Below the pieces are notes generated by a model that saw nothing but the letters and a program-made list of their open reading frames with translations, searched no databases and was not told the origin of the DNA. The position numbers and the translations under genes were made by a program. Of a stretch of DNA of 64,000 bases, positions 18,886 through 28,780 are shown in pieces. This DNA comes from Caldifarciminota bacterium (GTDB taxonomy: Bacteria > Hydrothermota > UBA3073). The stretch covers positions 1 through 64,000 of the forward strand of contig JAUWGP010000011.1 of the NCBI GenBank assembly GCA_030606335.1, read 5' to 3'. Every line of letters begins with the position of its first letter. Within the stretch, counting starts at the first letter, position 1.

Positions 18886-19333
18886 ATATCCTATTGTATA
18901 ACTCTGTTATTGAAACCTTCTCTACTGGATGTACTAAAAAAGGAGCTATTTCCTTTAATGGCACAAGCACAAATAGCCTCTTGGCTAATCTGGGATGCGG
19001 TATAACGAGATTCGGGTAATTAATAAGCTTATCCCCAAAAAACAATATATCTATATCAATTGTTCTTGGACCAAACCTCCTGCTAACCTTTCTGCCAAGA
19101 TTGGTCTCTATCTTTTTTATATATTCGAGGAGTTCAAATGGCGAGTTATGGGAGAACTTAAATTCTAAGACACAGTTAAGAAACATTGGCTGCGATGTCT
19201 CTTCTACAGGCTCTGTTTCATAAACAGATGAAACCTTTATGACTCTCCCATAATCGGAAAGATGTTCCGAAGCTTCTTTAAGTTTTTTTAATCTTTGTCC
19301 TAAATTTGACCCCAGACTAAGGTATGTCAACAA
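18824..19333 (-). CDS. folK: 2-amino-4-hydroxy-6-hydroxymethyldihydropteridine pyrophosphokinase
   Basis: YLSLGSNLGQR; RFGPRTIDIDILFFGD; IPHPRL. Confidence 0.93.
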   Translation of the reverse strand: MLTYLSLGSNLGQRLKKLKEASEHLSDYGRVIKVSSVYETEPVEETSQPMFLNCVLEFKFSHNSPFELLEYIKKIETNLGRKVSRRFGPRTIDIDILFFGDKLINYPNLVIPHPRLAKRLFVLVPLKEIAPFLVHPVEKVSITELYNRIYGDNYYCKKYADPIWKTSQE

Positions 19334-19461
19334 TCAATATCACCCTCCTTAAACCCTTCGAAGAATGAAAAAACTAAAAATATCAATATCGTAAGTATAT
19401 GTATTATAAAAAGATAGAGACCATTTTTAAAAACAATTTACTCTATACATTCCCATTATAT

Positions 19462-19490
19462 ATTATAACACAAATTTGGTAAAATTGCAA
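19462..19490 (-). promoter_or_regulatory. sigma70-type promoter TTGCAA-17bp-TATAAT toward folK
   Basis: ATTATA 19462-19467; TTGCAA 19485-19490; 17-bp spacer. Confidence 0.7.
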
Positions 19491-19527
19491 GTTTTTTTTT
19501 AAATTTTTAACTATTTGTTTAAAATAC

Positions 19528-19556
19528 TTGACAAAGATGTAATTTTGTAGTAAAAT
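19528..19556 (+). promoter_or_regulatory. sigma70-type promoter TTGACA-17bp-TAAAAT toward ftcD
   Basis: TTGACA 19528-19533; TAAAAT 19551-19556. Confidence 0.65.
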
Positions 19557-19668
19557 AAACCACAGAAGTCACAGAGGAAATATTAAATATAAAAAATCAA
19601 ATATTAAAATGATCCCGCTGTGGCGGGACAAATAAAAATTCAAAAATTCTCTGAACCCTCTACGTTTC

Positions 19669-19721
19669 TCCTGTTAAATAAAGTACCAGGAGTAATTTAA
19701 TCTTGTAACTATTTAACAGGG
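19669..19721 (+). repeat. shortened copy (53 bp) of the 62-bp TIR element
   Basis: CCTGTTAAATA ... TATTTAACAGGGTGAAT. Confidence 0.75.
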
Positions 19722-19773
19722 TGAATCTTCGGTTAAGTCTTTCACACTACATGATTACTCAATGGGGGTATAT

Positions 19774-21444
19774 ATGGCTCTTGTAGAATGTGTACCAAAT
19801 TTTTCTGAGGGAAGGGATAAAAACATAATCAAGGCGATAACTGACGAGATTAAGGCAACAGAGAATGTCACGCTTCTTGATGTAGATCCCGGTGAAGCGA
19901 CAAATAGAACTGTGGTAACCTTAGCTGGAACTCCTGATGGTGTAATCGAGGCATCCTTCAATGCAATAAAGAAGGCAAAAGAATTAATAGATATGTCCAA
20001 ACATCATGGAGCACACCCGAGAATGGGTGCGGCTGATGTGTGTCCACTTGTTCCGATATCCGGAATTACGATAGAGGAATGTGTCGAGCTTGCACATAAA
20101 CTTGCAAAAAGGGTGGGCGATGAGCTGAATATCCCTGTCTACCTTTATGAGTATGCCGCAACATCACCAAATAGAAAAAGCCTTGCAGACGTAAGAAAAG
20201 GAGAGTATGAAGCACTTGAAGAGAAGTTAAAAGACCCGTTCTGGGCTCCTGATTATGGACCTGCAAAATTCGATCCCGGTGCCGGGGCAACCATTATTGG
20301 TGTAAGGGAATTTCTTATAGCCTATAATATAGATCTAAATACTCGGGATAAAAAACTTGCCCGTGAAATCGCCCTTAATATTCGTGAAGCTGGTAGGGCT
20401 AAAAGAGATAAGAACGGAAAGATTATTAGAGATGAGAGTGGTAAAGCCATCAAGGTAAATGGAAAACTTAAATGCACAAGAGCAGTAGGTTGGTACATTG
20501 ATGAATACAGTATGGCTCAGGTCTCGATAAATCTTACGGATTATAAGATAACCCCCATATACAGGGTGTTTGATGTCTGTTGTAAAGAGGCAGATAAAAT
20601 CGGTTTAAGGGTAACAGGAAGTGAGATAGTAGGTTTAATACCAAGAGATGCACTCTTAGAAGCTGGAAAATACTATCTATCCAAACAGGGTAAGACACCC
20701 GGAGTACCTGAAAAAGAACTCATTAGAATAGCTATTCAAACCCTTGGACTATCAGATGTTAAACCATTTATCCCCGAAGAAAAGGTAATTGAGTACAGAG
20801 TAGAAAGTAGGAAATCCTTGCTTGATATGAATACAAAAGATTTTATTGATGAAGTATCGATGGACTCACCTGCACCTGGAGGTGGAAGTGTATCAGCACT
20901 CTCTGGTGCCCTTGGTGCAGCTCTTTTGTCAATGGTATGTAGCCTGACTGTGGGAAAAAAGGGTTATGAAGATGTCCAGGAAGGCGTGAAAGAGATCGGA
21001 GTGAAGGCACAAAATTTAAAGAATGAGCTTATGAAACTTGTGGATAATGATACTGAGGCATTTAATGAAATGATGTCTGCAATGAAGCTCCCCAAAAAGA
21101 GTGAAGAGGACAAGAGAAAAAGGGATGAGGAGATAGAAAAGGCTACCCAAAATGCAATCCTTGTGCCTTTGAGGGTTATGCAAGCAAGTAAAGGTATAAT
21201 GGAATGCCTGATGGATGCTGCAGAGATATGTAATGTAAATGCAATATCTGATATTGGTGTTGCAGCTCTTGAGGCAATCACTGCAGCCAGTGGAGCTGGA
21301 TTAAATGTCGATATAAACATTCAAAATGTACAGGATGAAAAATTTAAAAAAGAGACAACCATCGAGAGGGAAGAGATAGAGAAATATATAGAGACTAATA
21401 TGAAAGAGATAGAAAATATTGTAAAAAAGAGAATGAAAGGTTAA
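19774..21444 (+). CDS. ftcD: bifunctional glutamate formimidoyltransferase / formimidoyltetrahydrofolate cyclodeaminase
   Basis: MALVECVPNFSEGRD, DVDPGEATNRTVVTLAG; C-terminal cyclodeaminase SPAPGGGSVSALSGALGAAL. Confidence 0.93.
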   Translation: MALVECVPNFSEGRDKNIIKAITDEIKATENVTLLDVDPGEATNRTVVTLAGTPDGVIEASFNAIKKAKELIDMSKHHGAHPRMGAADVCPLVPISGITIEECVELAHKLAKRVGDELNIPVYLYEYAATSPNRKSLADVRKGEYEALEEKLKDPFWAPDYGPAKFDPGAGATIIGVREFLIAYNIDLNTRDKKLAREIALNIREAGRAKRDKNGKIIRDESGKAIKVNGKLKCTRAVGWYIDEYSMAQVSINLTDYKITPIYRVFDVCCKEADKIGLRVTGSEIVGLIPRDALLEAGKYYLSKQGKTPGVPEKELIRIAIQTLGLSDVKPFIPEEKVIEYRVESRKSLLDMNTKDFIDEVSMDSPAPGGGSVSALSGALGAALLSMVCSLTVGKKGYEDVQEGVKEIGVKAQNLKNELMKLVDNDTEAFNEMMSAMKLPKKSEEDKRKRDEEIEKATQNAILVPLRVMQASKGIMECLMDAAEICNVNAISDIGVAALEAITAASGAGLNVDINIQNVQDEKFKKETTIEREEIEKYIETNMKEIENIVKKRMKG

Positions 21445-21562
21445 CGGATTGACAGGATATTTTTTGGTTTTCACGTTAGCTATCCGATAAATCCCTGCCT
21501 ACCGGCAGGCAGGCGCTTAACATGCTGAAAAAAATTAATAAAAAATCCGTTGAATTTTTTTC

Positions 21563-21591
21563 TTGACATTTCGAAAATTTGAGTGTATAAT
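21563..21591 (+). promoter_or_regulatory. consensus sigma70-type promoter TTGACA-17bp-TATAAT
   Basis: TTGACA 21563-21568; TATAAT 21586-21591; 17 bp between. Confidence 0.88.
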
Positions 21592-21597
21592 TCAGGT

Positions 21598-21790
21598 GTC
21601 AGGTTTTATGTGTCAGGTAAATATACAAATTTGATTTTATATATAACTGGGGGTGCCTATAGTATATTAGGGTATGCGGCCTGGTAAATATTAAACAATT
21701 CCCAAAATGGCCATTACCCATATATATTTTTATAGGTATTATTTTTGCCAGGCTTTGGTCTGGCATTTTTTATACATTATAACCACAGGA
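21598..21790 (+). ncRNA. structured leader RNA of the polysaccharide cluster
   Basis: GGGTATGCGGCC(21670-21681)/GGCCATTACCC(21709-21719) stem, antiterminator pairing 21679-21688 with 21744-21753, terminator 21746-21771. Confidence 0.65.
21746..21771 (+). terminator. intrinsic terminator in leader, TGCCAG-GCTTTGGT-CTGGCA-TTTTTT
   Basis: 6-bp GC-rich stem followed by T6, 19 nt before the first ATG. Confidence 0.75.
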
Positions 21791-22867
21791 ATGAAAATTA
21801 CATTTATACTCCCTTTTATAAGATTAACTGGTGGAATTAAATCCACCTTCCATCTGGCTCTTGAGTTAAAAAAACAAGGACACATAGTTAAACTGGTTTA
21901 CCCTTTAATTCCCCTCTCTTTTGGATATGAATCATACAGATACAAACATCTTAAAGAGAGAACCAGAAAATTTAAGAAAGCCCTTCTTAACTGGAAAAAA
22001 GTAACCTGGTTTAACAAAATCGAACCCCTACTTTTTCCGACACCATCTTTACATAACAGTTTTATCCCGGATGGAGATGTAGTAATTGCAACTGCTTGGC
22101 CAACAGCATACTATGTGTACACATACAAGAGTTCAAAAGGTAAAAAACTGTACTATATTCGAGACTATGAAATATGGAGCGGACCCAAAAATCTTGTCGA
22201 TTCCTCCTATGGGCTTCCTATTCAGAAAATAACTACATCTTCTACATTGGAAAACATTCTATTATCTATGTTTGGTGAAAAAATAATAAGTAAGGTACCC
22301 AATGGTATTGATGTAAGCGAATTCTATAGAAAACCAGGAGAAAAAAATATCAAAAAGAAGATACTTATGCAATATAATCCAACTCCCAGAAAGGGATTCA
22401 AGGATGGTATAAAAGCCTTTGAAATGGTCAAAAGACAATTTCCTGAAATCGAGCTGGTTATGTTTGGTTATCACTCAACCTCACCTATTATAGATGGATA
22501 TGAATACCACCGGTATATTTATGGTGAACCACTACGCAAGCTCTACTCGATCAGTAATATATTCCTTTTCTCGAGCAGAGAAGAAGGGTGGGGGATGCCT
22601 CCAATGGAGGCAATGGCATGTAGATGTCCGGTAGTTGCCACATCCACGGGTGGCATTCCCGATTATACAATATCATCTGAAACATGTTTGGTCTCTCCCC
22701 CATCAAAACCAGAGGCACTTGCTGATAATTTGACTCTTCTACTTGAAAATGAGGAATTAAGGAAAAGAATAGCAACACGAGGTGAGGAATATATAAAAGA
22801 GAATTTTACCTGGCAAAAGTGCGCCAAAAAAATGGAGAAAATATTAATAAACCTTATAGATACTTAA
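21791..22867 (+). CDS. glycosyltransferase family 4
   Basis: MKITFILPFIRLTGGIKSTFHLALEL; SSREEGWGMPPMEAMACRCPVVATSTGGIPD. Confidence 0.88.
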   Translation: MKITFILPFIRLTGGIKSTFHLALELKKQGHIVKLVYPLIPLSFGYESYRYKHLKERTRKFKKALLNWKKVTWFNKIEPLLFPTPSLHNSFIPDGDVVIATAWPTAYYVYTYKSSKGKKLYYIRDYEIWSGPKNLVDSSYGLPIQKITTSSTLENILLSMFGEKIISKVPNGIDVSEFYRKPGEKNIKKKILMQYNPTPRKGFKDGIKAFEMVKRQFPEIELVMFGYHSTSPIIDGYEYHRYIYGEPLRKLYSISNIFLFSSREEGWGMPPMEAMACRCPVVATSTGGIPDYTISSETCLVSPPSKPEALADNLTLLLENEELRKRIATRGEEYIKENFTWQKCAKKMEKILINLIDT

Positions 22868-22996
22868 CATAATTTAATTAATTTACCATATATGAATTCC
22901 TTTTAAATATTGTTAATAAAGTTGGCGGACTATCTTACAAAAAAGAATAGATAATGACTAATTCAAAGACCTTGATAAAATAATCATCATATAAAT

Positions 22997-24415
22997 ATGT
23001 TTAAGAGAATAATTAAAAATATTACCTATGTATCCACTGCCAGAATAGTAGCAACATTGGTCTCTTTCGCTGCCAATATTTTTCTTGTGCGCTACCTTGG
23101 TAGTATGAAATATGGAATTTACATAACAGTCATAACATATGTAGCCTTTTTTGCCATACTAACGGATATGGGACTACCCACTTTACTCTTAAGGTCAGGG
23201 GGTGAAGACAGGAAATCTCTGGCATCAAGGTTTACAGAAACATTGGTCTTGAAAATTTTCTTATCCGTGTTTGCGTTTCTCCTTATGTATTTAATAGCAG
23301 GAATGCTCAATTATTCAATAGAAATAAAACAATTCAGTATAATCGCATTTCTCACAACCATGCTGGTATCTTTTTCAGCAACTGTAAGGAAATATTTTTA
23401 TATATTTGAGGAATTATCTAAGGAGGCAGCATTTGTAATTGCTAAAGCTGTGCTGCGTTCGTGCTTCATCCTAATCTTGATATATCTTAAAGCACCACTT
23501 TATTATTTTTTCTTTGCATTTTTGTTAGAGTCTACATTAATTGCCTCTATAGCCTTCATTACTGTCTTTAAGAAATATAGAATTAGATTAAATTTCAATA
23601 CAAGAGCAAAGGACTGCCTCTTTTTCCTATGGCAGGCTCTTCCCTTTGCTGCTATATCTCTTCTTGGTATATTACACAGGAAGATAGATATAATTATATT
23701 ATCAAAGATGAGAAATGCAACTGAGGTAGGACTCTATGGTGCAGCATTTAAATTCGTGGATGTTACTCTATTTCTACCCGCTATTTTATCATCTGTTCTA
23801 TTACCAATACTTTCAGGAAATTATGCTCTTGGGGAGAAGAATGAATTCAGAGAGACTACCAATAAAATGCTCAATCTATGTATTACCATGATTATTCCAA
23901 CTGTAATTCTTATAATTTTCTTTTCACCGAAGTTTATTCCCTTTCTTTACAAAAGTGAGTTTGCATCCTCCTCAGTATTTCTATCTATTTTATCCTTTAC
24001 TTTTATCTTCATGTTTCCCAATGCTATTATGGGTACGGTTCTATATGCCCTCAAAAAACAAAATATTATACTCTATAATACATTAGCCTGTTTTGTTTTT
24101 AATGCGTTTATAAATTCTATTTTAATCCCTCGTTATGGTGCATATGCTGCAGCTATAATAGCAGTTCTAACGCAGATATTATTATTTTCGTTAAATTTTA
24201 TTTTCGTATCTAAGCATCTATATAAGATACCTTATGTTTTTCTTTTCAAAATTCCTCTCATATCTGCTCTGTTAATGTCGATATTTTTATATTTTACCCA
24301 GCAATATGTCTGGATATCAATATCAGGAGCCCTTTTTCTCTATTTTACTTTATCATTCCTACTGGGTAGCTTAAAAGTTGAGGATATAAGGAAATTTATA
24401 AAACTGTTTTCATGA
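22997..24415 (+). CDS. polysaccharide flippase (Wzx/MATE-like, oligosaccharide flippase family)
   Basis: multi-TM, STARIVATLVSFAANIFLVRYLGSMKYGIYITVITYVAFFAILTDMGLPTLLLR. Confidence 0.87.
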   Translation: MFKRIIKNITYVSTARIVATLVSFAANIFLVRYLGSMKYGIYITVITYVAFFAILTDMGLPTLLLRSGGEDRKSLASRFTETLVLKIFLSVFAFLLMYLIAGMLNYSIEIKQFSIIAFLTTMLVSFSATVRKYFYIFEELSKEAAFVIAKAVLRSCFILILIYLKAPLYYFFFAFLLESTLIASIAFITVFKKYRIRLNFNTRAKDCLFFLWQALPFAAISLLGILHRKIDIIILSKMRNATEVGLYGAAFKFVDVTLFLPAILSSVLLPILSGNYALGEKNEFRETTNKMLNLCITMIIPTVILIIFFSPKFIPFLYKSEFASSSVFLSILSFTFIFMFPNAIMGTVLYALKKQNIILYNTLACFVFNAFINSILIPRYGAYAAAIIAVLTQILLFSLNFIFVSKHLYKIPYVFLFKIPLISALLMSIFLYFTQQYVWISISGALFLYFTLSFLLGSLKVEDIRKFIKLFS

Positions 24416-25782
24416 CTGATATTCTAAAGAAAAAATATACTCTGATGGTGGTAGGAGCACTTGAAATATTACTTGTGTTGTTACTAATCTTTTTTGCTGA
24501 TCTTACCCCATACACAAAAAAAATTATTCTAATTGCTATGGGAATTCCATTAATCTTTTTATTCCTTAACAGACCATGGCTCTTTATTTACCTTATTCCT
24601 CTCTCTGCATTTCTTTCTTACTCTTTGACGATTAAAGGGATAAAAATAAATGCTACACATGCCTGTATTTTTTGTTTATGCCTTTCAGCAATTATTTTCA
24701 TCTTATATAAAAAACAGAATTATTTTAAGGATAGTCTCTTTTGGAAACCTATTTTGATTATATCAATAGTATCTATTATATCGTTTCTATTTACCCTTAT
24801 AAGAGATATATCCTCTTCATGGGTAATGAGAGGAACACTTGAGGTAATCTTCTTTCTGTTACTTTATCAGGCTTGTATCATTCTGATAGACAGTGATAAA
24901 AAGATAAAATATCTTATGTTTTCTCTTATTGCTGCCGGAACCTTGATATCTTTTCAAACTCTACTTGGCTTTTCTCAGGCACTGCGTTTCTCACCTGAAA
25001 AAATGGCTCAGACCTTCTTCTTTATCAGAGGAGGTTCCTTTGGTGCTTCTCCTAATCAGGCTGCAATATTTATAGAATTAATAATTCCAATAGTATTAAT
25101 CCATTATTTATATGCCAAGAAGCGTTTGTGGAAACTTTTATCTCTTTCTATACTCTTCATAATGTTCCTTGCAATATTTTCGACATTCTCAAGGGGCGCC
25201 ATTCTGGGTCTTGGTATCGCTACAATATTGATAATTTTTCTTACCAAAAAATTTAGGGAAGCCTTAATACCATTTGCTTTAATTATAATCTTTCTATTTG
25301 CTTCATCATTCTACCTCCTGGTTATGGCGAGACTTGAAACTATTGCATTTCAAGCAACGACATTTGCAGGTCGTATACCTCTTTTCAAGGTAGCACTTAA
25401 TGTAATAAAACATAATTGGTTTATAGGCATAGGCATGAATAATTTTCAATTTCTAAAATATAGTTATGGGTTGCCCTATTCATGTGACCCCTACAAGATA
25501 CAATCAGCACATAACATATATCTCGAAATGTTTGCTAACTTAGGAATTATGGGTTTTATAGTAACTATATGGATTTTTATCGCTTCCTTTATAGGCCTTA
25601 AGGGAACATCTAAATCTAATGAGCAAATCAAGGCAAACTCTATAGGTCTTTTCGGTAGTATTACTACATTCTATATTCATGGATTTATAGACTGTGCTAT
25701 TGCCAATATAAGAACCATGGCTGTATTTATAATTATTCTCTCTCTTTTAGCAATAGAATATTCAAGAAGCAAATGGCGATAA
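24412..25782 (+). CDS. O-antigen ligase / polymerase family membrane protein
   Basis: multi-TM; FSTFSRGAILGLGIATILIIF and HNIYLEMFANLGIMGFIVTIWIF are typical Wzy_C/WaaL motifs. Confidence 0.85.
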   Translation: MTDILKKKYTLMVVGALEILLVLLLIFFADLTPYTKKIILIAMGIPLIFLFLNRPWLFIYLIPLSAFLSYSLTIKGIKINATHACIFCLCLSAIIFILYKKQNYFKDSLFWKPILIISIVSIISFLFTLIRDISSSWVMRGTLEVIFFLLLYQACIILIDSDKKIKYLMFSLIAAGTLISFQTLLGFSQALRFSPEKMAQTFFFIRGGSFGASPNQAAIFIELIIPIVLIHYLYAKKRLWKLLSLSILFIMFLAIFSTFSRGAILGLGIATILIIFLTKKFREALIPFALIIIFLFASSFYLLVMARLETIAFQATTFAGRIPLFKVALNVIKHNWFIGIGMNNFQFLKYSYGLPYSCDPYKIQSAHNIYLEMFANLGIMGFIVTIWIFIASFIGLKGTSKSNEQIKANSIGLFGSITTFYIHGFIDCAIANIRTMAVFIIILSLLAIEYSRSKWR

Positions 25783-28778
25783 ATATATTTATATACACAA
25801 TCATAGGCATTACACTCGGAACATTCCAGAATATGACAAATATAGGGGGAATACCATTGACGAGAACAACCTCAGCTGATAAAACTACAGACAAAACAGA
25901 CATTATAGTAATAGATGCCTCTGAACCCTTTCCCTTAGATGCAATTGAGAGCCTTCTTGAATATATTAAGGAAGATGGGGCATTGTTCACCTTTGGTGGT
26001 TATGCATTTGAGACTATACCCAGGAAGAAAGAATACATAGATTTTGAAGAGAGGAAATTACGATTAAATTATAGTGAGCTTTCACATAGAGGAAGATATT
26101 CTCTGATGCTTGGTGACAACGATAGAGAGATGCTGATAACTGAGTTAGAAATTGATAGTAATATCAAACACGTTACAGTATCATCGTTTGCCAAAGCTTG
26201 CTCAATCAAAGGTAAGATATATTTTCGTGTTGACGCATACAATAAAAATCATTACAAGATTGGTAGTTTTTCAAGTGGAATAATAAGAGGTAATGAAGAA
26301 TGGTCAAAGATATCAAGGACAGTTCCCATTCCCGATGGTTCATGCATTTTACAAATTTTCTGTATTAAAGATGGTGATGGGATAGCGTTGTTTGACGATA
26401 TGGAAATAAAAATGTATAACATACTTTTAAATACGAGATATGGAGTACCAGCGGATTGGCTTATTATAGATGAAGAAAAAATAGGTTTATTCGACCCATC
26501 ATTTATTCTCAAGAATACAAATCATCTAAAGGCATCCGAGAACCAATGTATAATACCCAATGATTTTTACATTCCATATAAAGATGAATGTCCTGCTGCT
26601 GTGGCTCTTACCGGGAATAATCACCCAATGTGGACAGAATCATATAGCAGATATATATCATTAATAGATGCATACGATAAATACAGTGAAAAAAGAGGAC
26701 CGTATCTCGCTCTTGTCCATAATTACGATGGTCCATTCAAAGGTTCTTCATGGGCATTTACTTCTGGAGATATAAACTTTCCATTAGAAAATCTTATTCA
26801 CCACCTTCATTCTAAATGTTATCTTCACAGTCTTAAAACGGAATTTGCATCATATAAGGATAATGAAAAGGTGAGAGTATACTTGAATATAGCAAATTAT
26901 GGTATGGAAGATAAATTCGGAATAATTACAGTAAGCATCAAAGATAGAGAAAACGAGAGAACCATATGGAGACGAGAAAATGAGATAATGATTTATCATA
27001 AAAGAGATACTCTATTAGATTTTACATGTGAACTTGATTTTGAAAGTGGGCTTTATCTGGTGGATGTAAAATTATATATAGATGGAGAACTATGGGATAA
27101 AATGGAAACTGGATTTGTCAGGTTGAACGAAGAAAAAAGTTGTCTCTTTCTTGGAAAAGATGCTGGTAGACTTTTGATAGATGGACAACCGAAATTTTTA
27201 TTTGGTGTAAATCAAGCTGGTTTTGTTTTTTCGAGTGAGTCTGAAAACCCATTGGTATGGGATGTGGATATAAGAAAGATGAGAGACTCGGGAATTCAAA
27301 TTTTTCGGCAACTCCAAATAGCTGCACATTTAGAAAATCCACTTTCTCCTTCCAAAACGATTGTGCGTAAACTAATAGCGTTATGTGATATTTGTGACAG
27401 GCACGAAGTTATATTCTGGTTAGATACCAGACTTGGAAATATACCTGAGAATGATGATAAACTCCAGGAAGAAAGAATATTTAGAGAAATGATGGCAAAT
27501 CAAACAAAATATTATAAAAACATTATCTATGAGCTTGGTAACGAAACCAAGTATGAAGGTAAAGAGCTTCATAGAAAATACTGGTTTGAACAGTGGGCAA
27601 TGGAAACTTCTGAGGTCTTAAACGACAAACATCCTTTGACCTTCTCTTCATACATAGTCGCTGATATGTTCATGACCATGCCCTTTGTAGACTTTATATC
27701 CCCGCATTATTACAAACAATCCGATGAACTACCAACCTTTTTAAAAATAATAGGAAGCAACAATTCACTTGGAGAGTTTGGCGCAAAGGTTCATCCCACA
27801 TGGGGAGAATATTCTCAAAATTCATGTGTGGGTATCACTGAGGAACAGGCTGTAGATTGGTTTCTTAAAGTGGGACATTATTCTCTTGCCTTTAGATACA
27901 ACTCAATCCTTGCCTGGGACTGGAAGGATATACAAGAATCTATCTTTCCCTGGGGTATTAACTATGTAACCCTTGTGCCAAAAAAGACATATACTGCATA
28001 TCGAAATATGGCTTACTTCTTCAAGATAGTAGATATAACATACGAAGACTCCCAACTCTACGTGATATGTCCATATGAAAAAAGACAAAATGACAAACTA
28101 AAGGGATTAATTCAACAGATGCTCGATTTTAACGTGGATTTTGAACTTGTAAATAGTAGAGATGATGTACCTGATGGTTGTAAGAAAGTGGTATATTATG
28201 ACAGATCAGTTATAAGACAATTTTTAACTGCTGTATCTGATACCACCAATGCTACTACTACAAGAAAATATTTGAGACACTCTGATGATGGAGAGGTATA
28301 TATTTTTATTAACGAGGATATATACAAAGACAAGAAAGAAATCCAGGTAGATTCCACAATATCAATTGAGTTAGCAAAGAACAAATCAGGTTTAGTGTCC
28401 CTTAATAAAAATGGTAATGTTGTTGGCTGTGGAGCATCCGGAACCCTGAAGATGGATGGAAAAACAATTATAAATGCGAGTTTCCATTTCATGGTATATA
28501 CCCTCGATGAGCTACCATTAGAAAAATCAAAATCCATTTTGCTGCTGCCCCTTTCAAAGGGGGAATTTTCCCTTAATACTGTAGCATTATGGGAAAACCC
28601 AATGGTTGAAGTTGGCAAGATAGATGGGGGAGAATGGAGTAAACTTGGGAGGATAAACATAGAAGAAAACATTTCATTTGATTTAGACGAAACAGATTCT
28701 AATTATATAATTTTAATCTCAGAAAAAAACATTCTACACTCTAAAACTATTCCTGCCTTACTTGAATACATACTATAG
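25773..28778 (+). CDS. large glycoside-hydrolase-like protein (clan-A TIM barrel with flanking GATase-like/beta domains)
   Basis: FGVNQAGF...RKMRDSGIQIFRQLQIAAHLENP; IIYELGNETKYEG and NSLGEFGAKV supply two candidate catalytic Glu; 1001 aa. Confidence 0.6.
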   Translation: MAINIFIYTIIGITLGTFQNMTNIGGIPLTRTTSADKTTDKTDIIVIDASEPFPLDAIESLLEYIKEDGALFTFGGYAFETIPRKKEYIDFEERKLRLNYSELSHRGRYSLMLGDNDREMLITELEIDSNIKHVTVSSFAKACSIKGKIYFRVDAYNKNHYKIGSFSSGIIRGNEEWSKISRTVPIPDGSCILQIFCIKDGDGIALFDDMEIKMYNILLNTRYGVPADWLIIDEEKIGLFDPSFILKNTNHLKASENQCIIPNDFYIPYKDECPAAVALTGNNHPMWTESYSRYISLIDAYDKYSEKRGPYLALVHNYDGPFKGSSWAFTSGDINFPLENLIHHLHSKCYLHSLKTEFASYKDNEKVRVYLNIANYGMEDKFGIITVSIKDRENERTIWRRENEIMIYHKRDTLLDFTCELDFESGLYLVDVKLYIDGELWDKMETGFVRLNEEKSCLFLGKDAGRLLIDGQPKFLFGVNQAGFVFSSESENPLVWDVDIRKMRDSGIQIFRQLQIAAHLENPLSPSKTIVRKLIALCDICDRHEVIFWLDTRLGNIPENDDKLQEERIFREMMANQTKYYKNIIYELGNETKYEGKELHRKYWFEQWAMETSEVLNDKHPLTFSSYIVADMFMTMPFVDFISPHYYKQSDELPTFLKIIGSNNSLGEFGAKVHPTWGEYSQNSCVGITEEQAVDWFLKVGHYSLAFRYNSILAWDWKDIQESIFPWGINYVTLVPKKTYTAYRNMAYFFKIVDITYEDSQLYVICPYEKRQNDKLKGLIQQMLDFNVDFELVNSRDDVPDGCKKVVYYDRSVIRQFLTAVSDTTNATTTRKYLRHSDDGEVYIFINEDIYKDKKEIQVDSTISIELAKNKSGLVSLNKNGNVVGCGASGTLKMDGKTIINASFHFMVYTLDELPLEKSKSILLLPLSKGEFSLNTVALWENPMVEVGKIDGGEWSKLGRINIEENISFDLDETDSNYIILISEKNILHSKTIPALLEYIL

Positions 28779-28780
28779 CT

